Source of the DNA: Methanocaldococcus vulcanius M7
GTDB taxonomy: Archaea > AGJL01 > Methanococci > Methanococcales > Methanocaldococcaceae
Length of the DNA stretch: 64,000 bases
NCBI RefSeq assembly: GCF_000024625.1
Contig: NC_013407.1
Location: forward strand, 1,645,928-1,709,927
Reading direction: 5' to 3'
A program made the translations under genes and the position numbers. Below the pieces are notes generated by a model. That model ran no database searches. It saw nothing but the letters and a program-made list of their open reading frames with translations, and was not told where the DNA came from. Every line of letters begins with the position of its first letter. The first letter of the stretch is position 1. Shown piece by piece: positions 58,146-64,000 of this stretch.

Positions 58146-58417
58146 ATTGCGTTGAAGAATACAAAACAATAATCAAACAAAAATCAGTGAAAAATGATCC
58201 ACTTGCATACATAAACTATAACTACTTAAAAACAATAAAAATCTAAAAATAATAAAATTGATATTTATCCCTAAATTAATAATTTTAATCTAAATAACAA
58301 TTAAAAGTTAAAAGTAATAATTTAAATTAAAATATTAAATTAAAATAAACAAAATCACAAAATTGAAGAATTAAAAAATAAAAAAAGAGAAGATTAAAAA
58401 AGATAAGTGGTGTGAAA

Positions 58418-59251
58418 ATGAAGTTCGGAGTTTCATCGTTAGTTTTTTTACCAGAAAGCTTATCATCCTCATTAGAAAAAATAGCAGAACATAACTTTGA
58501 TGTATGGGAAATCGTCTGTGAGGGAACCCACTACCTATCTCCTAAAAATATAAAGTATCTTTTAGAGGTAAAAGACAAGTACGATGTTGACGTTGTAGTT
58601 CATGCTCCATTTTCTGACTTAAATCCTGCATCTATGAACGAAAAAGTTAGAAAACTTACAATAGAGTGTATAAGAGATGCTATAGAAGGAGCTTTTGAAC
58701 TCGATGCTGAAATTGTTGTAGTTCATCCCGGCTATATCCCAGAACTTTGGAGCAACTACAAAAGCGAAATATTGGACAACAACTTCTCAACTCTATCGGA
58801 AATAGTAGAGATAGCTGAGGATTATGGAATAAAAATTGGTTTAGAAAATATGCCAAATTTCAGAGGAGTTTTAGGGACAACTCCTGAATCACTACTTGAC
58901 ATTATAAAAGATATTGACTCCAAAAACTTAGGGATAACATTTGATATAGGACATGCAAACACAGTTGCCAATCCGTCTGAATTCGTCGAAAAACTCCACA
59001 AAATTGGAATTGGAATTATACACGTCCATATTCATGACAACAACGGCTATGAAGACGAACATTTAAGAATAGGAGAGGGGAATATAAACTTTATATCCGT
59101 TCTTGAAAAGCTAAAAGAAATTGACTATAAAGGAGTTTTAAGTATTGAAAATAAAAACATCAGAGATGCTGTAAAGAGCAAGGAGATTTTAAAGGAATAT
59201 TTAGAAATTGTTAATGAAAAAGTGGCTGAGAAAAAGAAAATAGAGGGATAA
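58418..59251 (+). CDS. TIM-barrel sugar isomerase/AP-endonuclease-like protein (MJ1311 type)
   Basis: Start at 58418 with GGTGTG upstream. The 277-residue protein has the xylose-isomerase-like barrel: VVVHAPFSDLNPASMNE, VVVHPGYIP, IGLENMPN, TFDIGHANT and HVHIHDNNG, where H, E and D residues bind metals. It is either an epimerase/isomerase or an endonuclease IV relative. No pathway is evident from neighbours; it is divergent from ehb in this group. Confidence 0.88.
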   Translation: MKFGVSSLVFLPESLSSSLEKIAEHNFDVWEIVCEGTHYLSPKNIKYLLEVKDKYDVDVVVHAPFSDLNPASMNEKVRKLTIECIRDAIEGAFELDAEIVVVHPGYIPELWSNYKSEILDNNFSTLSEIVEIAEDYGIKIGLENMPNFRGVLGTTPESLLDIIKDIDSKNLGITFDIGHANTVANPSEFVEKLHKIGIGIIHVHIHDNNGYEDEHLRIGEGNINFISVLEKLKEIDYKGVLSIENKNIRDAVKSKEILKEYLEIVNEKVAEKKKIEG

Positions 59252-59311
59252 CATTTATAATAACCAATTTTATTAATTTTTATTTTTTATTCATTTATTT
59301 TTGGTGGTTTT

Positions 59312-60274
59312 ATGACCATAGCTTTTGGGCCAGTTCCATCAAGAAGATTAGGAAAGAGTTTAGGTATAAATAACATTCCATGCAAGTTTTGCAGTTATGA
59401 TTGCATATACTGCCAAGTTGGGAAAACAATAAATAAAACGACTGAAAGACGCAATTTTTATAATCCATATGATATATTCTCCTCTGTAAAGGAGAAAATA
59501 AACAAAATAATAAGTGAAAATGGGAAAAACAGTTTTGATTATCTTACATTTGTTGCTGATGGAGAACCCACCTTAGATATAAATATTACAAAAGAAGTAG
59601 AACTACTAAGAGAATTCGATATTCCAATAGCGATAATATCAAATTCCTCACTAATATGGAGAGAAGATGTAAAAAACGACTTATTAAATTTTGATTTAGT
59701 TTCTTTAAAAATCGACTCTACAGATTGTTCATTGTGGAAAAGAATAAACCGCCCTCATGAAAAACTATCATTGGAAACCATACTAAACGGAATACTTGAA
59801 TTTAGAGATGATTATAGAGGAAAATTAATAACTGAAACCATGATCGTAGATATACAATATCCAGAAGAAGCGATAGAAAAAACAGCAGAATTTTTAAAAG
59901 AAGTTAACCCAGACAAATGTTATATAAATACTCCAATAAGGCCACCATCAGAAAAGATAACACCTCCAAAAAAAGAAATTCTATTAAAAATTATAGATGT
60001 ATTTTCTAAAATAATTGGAAAAGAGAAAGTAATTCCACTAAGAGCATTTGAAGGAAGCGAATTTATACTATCAACAACCAATATAGAAGAAGAAATATTG
60101 GCAATAACATCAGTTCATCCAATAAGAGAAAAAGTTATTAAAGAACTTCTAACTAAAAAAAATATAACATATGAAACTATCGAAAAAATGGTAAAAGAAG
60201 GAAAGTTGATAAAACTAAACCACTGTGGAGAAACATTCTATATGAAAAATATTAAAAGTAGAAAACAATTCTAA
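59312..60274 (+). CDS. Radical SAM protein, MJ1312/UPF0026 type
   Basis: The ~320-residue enzyme begins AFGPVPSRRLGKSLGINNIP, with cluster motif CSYDCIYC (near residues 29-36) and FVADGEPTLDINITKE in place of the usual GGEP. A small winged-helix-like tail closes it (KELLTKKNITYETIEKMV). It has a SAM-bound 4Fe-4S cluster; the substrate is unknown in archaea. GGTGGTTTT precedes the ATG. gatA follows after 20 bases. Confidence 0.88.
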   Translation: MTIAFGPVPSRRLGKSLGINNIPCKFCSYDCIYCQVGKTINKTTERRNFYNPYDIFSSVKEKINKIISENGKNSFDYLTFVADGEPTLDINITKEVELLREFDIPIAIISNSSLIWREDVKNDLLNFDLVSLKIDSTDCSLWKRINRPHEKLSLETILNGILEFRDDYRGKLITETMIVDIQYPEEAIEKTAEFLKEVNPDKCYINTPIRPPSEKITPPKKEILLKIIDVFSKIIGKEKVIPLRAFEGSEFILSTTNIEEEILAITSVHPIREKVIKELLTKKNITYETIEKMVKEGKLIKLNHCGETFYMKNIKSRKQF

Positions 60275-60294
60275 AAACTTCTCTGGTGGACAAT

Positions 60295-61599
60295 ATGATT
60301 GTTGAAAAAGCAGAACACTACTTAGAACGAATAGAAAAAATTAATAAAAAAATAAATGCCCTTATAGAAGTAAACGCTGAAAGAGTATTAGAGGAAGCAA
60401 AAAAATTGGAAAAAGACGAAAAAGCTAAGAAAAAACCTCTATACGGAAAAGTTGTTGTAGTGAAAGCAAATATAAACGTTGATGGATACACAATCTCCTG
60501 CGCTTCAAAAACATTGGAAAACTATATCGCTCCTTACGATGCCACAGTTGTGCAGAAAATTAAAGAAAACGGAGGATTAATAATAGGAATTGCAAACATG
60601 GACGAATTTGCCTGTGGAAGTAGTGGAGAAACCTCCTACTATGGTGCTACAAAAAATCCAAAAGCAGAAGATAGGATCCCAGGAGGTAGTTCATCAGGAA
60701 GTGCAGCAGCCGTCTCCGCAGATCTATGCGACCTTGCATTAGGAAGCGACACAGGAGGAAGTATAAGAAACCCTGCCTCACACTGCGGAGTTGTTGGATT
60801 CAAGCCAAGCTATGGAGTTGTAAGTAGATACGGACTCTGCGATTTAGCAATGAGTTTTGATCAAATTGGGCCATTAACAAAAACAGCCGAAGATGCTTTA
60901 CTATTAACAAATATCATCAAAGGAAAAGACCTAAAAGATACAACAACAGTAGAAACAAAGCCATTTGAAAAAAAAGACATTAAAGGATTTAAAGTAGGAG
61001 TTATCAAAGAATTTATGGACGTTGTGGATAAAAAAATAAGAGACAAGATTGAAACATCTATTGAGGTTTTTAAAGACATAGGTTGCGAGATCGTTGAATT
61101 AAACTACAAATACGTTGATTTAGCACTACCAACCTACTATCTAATCAACTACGTTGAGTTCTTCTCATCTACAAGAAGATACGATGGAAGAAGATATGGT
61201 TATAAAATAGAAGACGTTTGCGGAGAAGAAGTTTTAAGAAGAATAATGATCGGATCAATGATCAGTCAAAAAGAATACAGCGGAAAATATTACAAAAATG
61301 CTCTAAGAGCAAGAAATCTAATGAGAAACGAAATGATAAAAATTATGAAAGACGTTGACATTATTGTAGGAGCCACAGTTCCCAAACTACCGCACAAGTT
61401 AGGAGAGAAATTAACACCAATGGAAATGTATAGTTATGACGTTTTAACAGTTCCAGCAAACATTTGCGGTTTATGTGCAGGAGTTGTTCCTTGTGGAGAG
61501 ATAAATGGAATCCCTATCGGACTACAAATCCAAGGAAAGCCATTTGACGATGAAAAAGTTCTAAATGCAATGATTGCATTCGAAAAAGCAGTAGAGTAA
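60295..61599 (+). CDS. gatA: Glutamyl-tRNA(Gln) amidotransferase subunit A
   Basis: Start at 60295, since GGTGG lies just upstream. The 434-residue amidase-signature protein has the Ser-Ser-Lys triad: Lys in VVVKANINVDG, serines in GGSSSGSAAAV and SDTGGSIRNPAS. It produces ammonia from glutamine or asparagine for GatB. Later in the window GatB is separate (10566-11975); GatC is not in the window. Confidence 0.96.
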   Translation: MIVEKAEHYLERIEKINKKINALIEVNAERVLEEAKKLEKDEKAKKKPLYGKVVVVKANINVDGYTISCASKTLENYIAPYDATVVQKIKENGGLIIGIANMDEFACGSSGETSYYGATKNPKAEDRIPGGSSSGSAAAVSADLCDLALGSDTGGSIRNPASHCGVVGFKPSYGVVSRYGLCDLAMSFDQIGPLTKTAEDALLLTNIIKGKDLKDTTTVETKPFEKKDIKGFKVGVIKEFMDVVDKKIRDKIETSIEVFKDIGCEIVELNYKYVDLALPTYYLINYVEFFSSTRRYDGRRYGYKIEDVCGEEVLRRIMIGSMISQKEYSGKYYKNALRARNLMRNEMIKIMKDVDIIVGATVPKLPHKLGEKLTPMEMYSYDVLTVPANICGLCAGVVPCGEINGIPIGLQIQGKPFDDEKVLNAMIAFEKAVE

Positions 61600-61746
61600 T
61601 ATTTATTAACACTAGTTACTTTGATGAATTTTTATTATTTTAATATTTTTAAGTATTAAGTTTTTAATCAGAATGAAAACATTTTTAAATTAGTAGTTAA
61701 TTAAATAATTTATTATTTTCTATCCCAAAATAAAATAGGTGGGAAT

Positions 61747-62250
61747 ATGAGATATAATATACTTAGGATTAATAAAAAGATAATATACTTAGGATTAATT
61801 CTATTAGCAATGTTTTTATGTCAGAACGTTTTTGCAGAGGATAATAATGCTATAGAAATAACTGTAAAGAATATTAGTAGTGGGGAGATACTTTATCAAA
61901 AAATATTCCCAAAAGATGAAGCTTTTAGTGACTATCAAGTTATAAATGGATTTACAGTAAGCATACATTACAATCCAGATTATCCAGGCATGATATATAA
62001 TGTACATCAAGGTAATAACTATTTTATTTTTAATGTATCTGGTGAGTTAAATTGGGGTTCTTATCAACAAAGTGGTGATATTGCATGTATTGTTGATGTA
62101 ATACACTATGATTTCCCGCCACCATCAAATATAACCTCAAATACAACTACAACATCAACAACTTCAACAAAAGCCCCAATACCTTTAAATGTTTATTTAA
62201 TCATAACTGCTTTCTTTACTTATATTTTATATAAAAAGTCAAAAACTTAA
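61747..62250 (+). CDS. Small secreted or surface-anchored protein
   Basis: The 167-residue product has a signal peptide ([19 protein letters not shown]), a ~95-residue ectodomain, a Ser/Thr/Asn linker ([16 protein letters not shown]) and a C-terminal hydrophobic helix before KKSKT. This is the layout of methanogen surface proteins, with probable glycosylation in the linker. GGTGGGAAT precedes the ATG. The 5' end carries a 20-base duplication. Family unknown. Confidence 0.75.
   Translation: MRYNILRINKKIIYLGLILLAMFLCQNVFAEDNNAIEITVKNISSGEILYQKIFPKDEAFSDYQVINGFTVSIHYNPDYPGMIYNVHQGNNYFIFNVSGELNWGSYQQSGDIACIVDVIHYDFPPPSNITSNTTTTSTTSTKAPIPLNVYLIITAFFTYILYKKSKT
61754..61799. repeat. 20-base direct repeat, period 26
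   Basis: ATAATATACTTAGGATTAAT occurs at 61754-61773 and again, perfectly, at 61780-61799, within the signal-peptide region of the surface protein. The period is not a multiple of three, so the copies are read in different frames, suggesting a recent slippage event. Confidence 0.95.
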
Positions 62251-62536
62251 TTTTTTATTTTAAAATCCAATTTAAAATCTTCTAAAATAACCATATCCTT
62301 TGTTGTAGTATAAAATAGAGTTATATTACTAATAAAATAAACCTATTCTAACAAATTCAATATTTCCATAAATTGATATATCACAGATGCATTAAGTTAT
62401 GCAATTAATATCCAAGATCTGATTTTAATAAGTATAAAATTTAATATTTAAAAATTATAACTTTTTTCCTGATTCTATCACAAAACGTAGGTTATTTTAC
62501 CTCTGAAACAGAAGTTGAGTTTATACCAGTAAAATT
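62251..62536. other. AT-rich region between the surface protein and the CRISPR array
   Basis: No gene seen. The first ~40 bases are T-rich and may terminate the surface-protein transcript. The minus-strand CRISPR transcript would end here. Confidence 0.3.
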
Positions 62537-63521
62537 CTTTCCATCACAACCTGTGCTGATTTTAATTTATTCGAACCCCAACCAAATGGATCGTTTATTT
62601 TAAGTTTCCATCACGATCCGTGCTGATTTTAATGCTGTTGTCTCCAACGACTTTGACGGGGAACCCTTGTTTCCATCACGATCCGTGCTGATTTTAATCT
62701 TCCTTTTTAAATCACTTATTTTAATCTGTTCTATGTGTTTCCATCACGATCCGTGCTGATTTTAATCATTGTGGTATTACTCCCTGGACCATAGCAGTGG
62801 CATGGTTCCGTTTCCATCACGACCCGTGCTGATTTTAATTTATTAATGTGTTCCAAGAATTTACATACTACAAACGTTTCCATCACGACCCGTGCTGATT
62901 TTAATTATTTGGAACTACATTAAAGGAGCAAATGTAATCTTGTTTCCATCACGATCCGTGCTGATTTTAATTAGAACTTTTACAAGATATAAAACCATAT
63001 AAGCATCAGTTTCCATCACGATCCGTGCTGATTTTAATTAATAGGGAAGTACCGTGAGGGAACGGGTGGGGCTGGTTTCCATCACGATCCGTGCTGATTT
63101 TAATATAAAACAATCGAATACAACAAATTGATAAGAGAAATAGGTTTCCATCACGATCCGTGCTGATTTTAATTGAAAACTGTGTAGCAAAAGAAAAAAG
63201 CTTTAATGAATTTGATAAGTTTCCATCACGATCCGTGCTGATTTTAATTTGGAAATTTAACGCCACATAGTATAAATATTTTGGTGTTTCCATCACGATC
63301 CGTGCTGATTTTAATTGTGGAGATTAAACACACTTGTGAATATTATCATGAGTGTTTCCATCACGATCCGTGCTGATTTTAATTTTTAATAATAAATTCC
63401 TCTGTATAAATAATCTTTTTCTAACGTTTCCATCACGATCCGTGCTGATTTTAATTAAAATAAAAAAAATAAAAAGGTGGTAGAATGAATAGTTTCCATC
63501 ACGATCCGTGCTGATTTTAAT
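62537..63521 (-). CRISPR. CRISPR array, 15 repeats of 30 bases, 14 spacers
   Basis: On the plus strand the repeat begins GTTTCCATCACG and ends GTGCTGATTTTAAT; on the minus strand it begins ATTAAAATC and ends GGAAAC, the usual 3' end of a crRNA-forming repeat, so the array is probably transcribed leftward. Repeat starts are 62537, 62604, 62669, 62737, 62810, 62876, 62942, 63009, 63075, 63144, 63219, 63286, 63354, 63426 and 63492. Spacers are 35-45 bases. The leftmost repeat has four changes and those at 62810 and 62876 have one, as expected for the leader-distal end. No cas gene is in the window. Confidence 0.99.
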
Positions 63522-63889
63522 AGGATAATTTTTCTTATTTTGTTATAATATTTTTACTAATATTTATATTTTTCTACACTATAAGATTTCTACCCATAGA
63601 TAACCTCTTTTCTTTATAAACCCTATAACAAAACAATCCAAACTTTTATTTAAAAAACAACAACTAAAAACAAATAAAAACAAAAAACACACTTAATCAA
63701 CCATGGATTTCTAAAAACAACTTCAATAAATTAAAAACTCTAAAAAAACTCCATAATCAAATACATCCAAATATGCAAAATAATTAAACAAACCACCCCT
63801 TAGAAACCAACAAAAACCAAATAAAAAACAAAAATCTAAACTAAAAACTCAAAACACAAAAAAATAAAAACAAACAACAAGATAAATAA
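63522..63889 (-). promoter_or_regulatory. CRISPR leader (long AT-rich segment)
   Basis: About 370 bases with almost no G on the plus strand from 63620 on (AAACAAATAAAAACAAAAA-like tracts), i.e. T/G-rich in the direction of transcription. It corresponds in place and size to the long 'LR' segment next to the short repeats of M. jannaschii. No gene is present. Confidence 0.75.
63561..63568 (-). promoter_or_regulatory. Probable TATA box of the CRISPR transcript
   Basis: TATAAATA reads on the minus strand about 40 bases before the first repeat; transcription would start near 63538-63542, ~20 bases ahead of the array. Confidence 0.45.
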
Positions 63890-64000
63890 CTAATAAACGT
63901 CAAACAACTCTCCTAATGTTATTTTTTTATTGGTTCTTATTAATTCTGGAATTTTTCCTTTTATTCCAACCTTATCTTTTACAACAATAAAGATTCCATC
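63890..64000 (-). CDS. C-terminal end of an unidentified protein (cut by window edge)
   Basis: The minus frame is open from the window edge to TAG at 63890-63892 and encodes 36 residues. They begin DGIFIVVKDKVGIKGK and end TLGELFDVY, with a strand-turn-strand then helix look. The coding pattern is convincing, but too little is visible to name it. It ends at the outer boundary of the CRISPR leader. Confidence 0.65.
   Translation of the reverse strand, partial: DGIFIVVKDKVGIKGKIPELIRTNKKITLGELFDVY

Larger units (their letters stand above)
58085..58417. other. Divergent promoter region, ehb operon and TIM-barrel gene
   Basis: The region is AT-rich with no gene. The left part carries the ehb promoter and a 10-base palindrome. 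From 58195 to 58400 it is a tract of A-rich plus strand with repeated AAATTAAAAT-like sequence and no structure I can name. Confidence 0.45.

Noticed and set aside
63006-63296. Minus-strand open frame through the CRISPR array
   Set aside because: Its translation repeats the same ~10 residues because it reads the repeats; it is the array, not a gene.
1-64000. Insertion sequences, transposases or integrases
   Set aside because: No transposase or recombinase motif and no terminal inverted repeats with target duplications were seen; the only repeats are the CRISPR array and two short duplications.
1-64000. Selenoprotein genes hidden by in-frame TGA
   Set aside because: No gene appears interrupted by TGA with conserved sequence on both sides; the known selenoprotein families are not in the window.

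Overview
The window comes from a hyperthermophilic methanogenic archaeon of the genus Methanocaldococcus or a very close relative. The signs are a very AT-rich sequence with GC-rich structural RNA, GGTGG/GGTGA ribosome binding sites, archaeal-type information genes, methanogen genes (Ehb hydrogenase, CofE, PurO) and a CRISPR repeat of the ATTAAAATC...GGAAAC type. Many products resemble M. jannaschii proteins. Locus tags of the form MJxxxx are recalled from memory, not searched. Gene order differs from M. jannaschii outside a long shared block, so this is probably another species.

Layout. 1-3923: a truncated beta-helix surface protein and two exported, membrane-anchored proteins. 4001-7334 (minus): DUF166 protein, radical SAM/SPASM protein, OsmC-like protein and ferredoxin. 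7588-30432: a block collinear with MJ0158-MJ0180. It holds a SelA-like PLP protein, NrpR, GatB, IlvN, a beta-CASP nuclease, two regulatory-looking proteins, a MoaB-DtdA-LarB operon, a histone, MinD, an MscS channel, DNA ligase, Pcm, Tfx, pelota, a translin-like protein and ribosomal proteins L3-L4-L23-L2-S19. 30719-34509: TDT transporter, UspA, PurC, PurS, a small orphan, SerB. 34511-42367: TrpD, ThiD-ThiN fusion, tRNA-Ala, ArgS, an inserted ATPase/putative-nuclease pair, TrpG. 42468-48940: ferredoxins, PurO, CofE, NikR-like regulator, hybrid cluster protein, cupin, TatD-like hydrolase. 48937-52557: RIO2 kinase, Sua5, a tail-anchored coiled-coil protein, a DUF2117-type protein. 52624-58084 (minus): the membrane and ferredoxin part of the Ehb energy-converting hydrogenase. 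58418-62250: a TIM-barrel isomerase, a radical SAM protein, GatA and a small surface protein. 62537-63521: a CRISPR array with its AT-rich leader on the right. 63890-64000: the end of an unidentified minus-strand gene.

Together the housekeeping genes cover translation, purine, tryptophan and thiamine synthesis, nitrogen control and low-potential electron supply. Accessory content is small and sits at the left edge, between argS and trpG, and at the CRISPR end.

The best leads are (1) the ATPase plus putative PD-(D/E)xK protein packed between argS and trpG, (2) a CRISPR spacer carrying a universally conserved 23S rRNA motif, in an orientation that would make the crRNA antisense to rRNA, and (3) a GC-rich element with three copies of one heptamer at the predicted start of the L3 ribosomal operon. 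All positions and motifs were read by eye; no similarity search was run.
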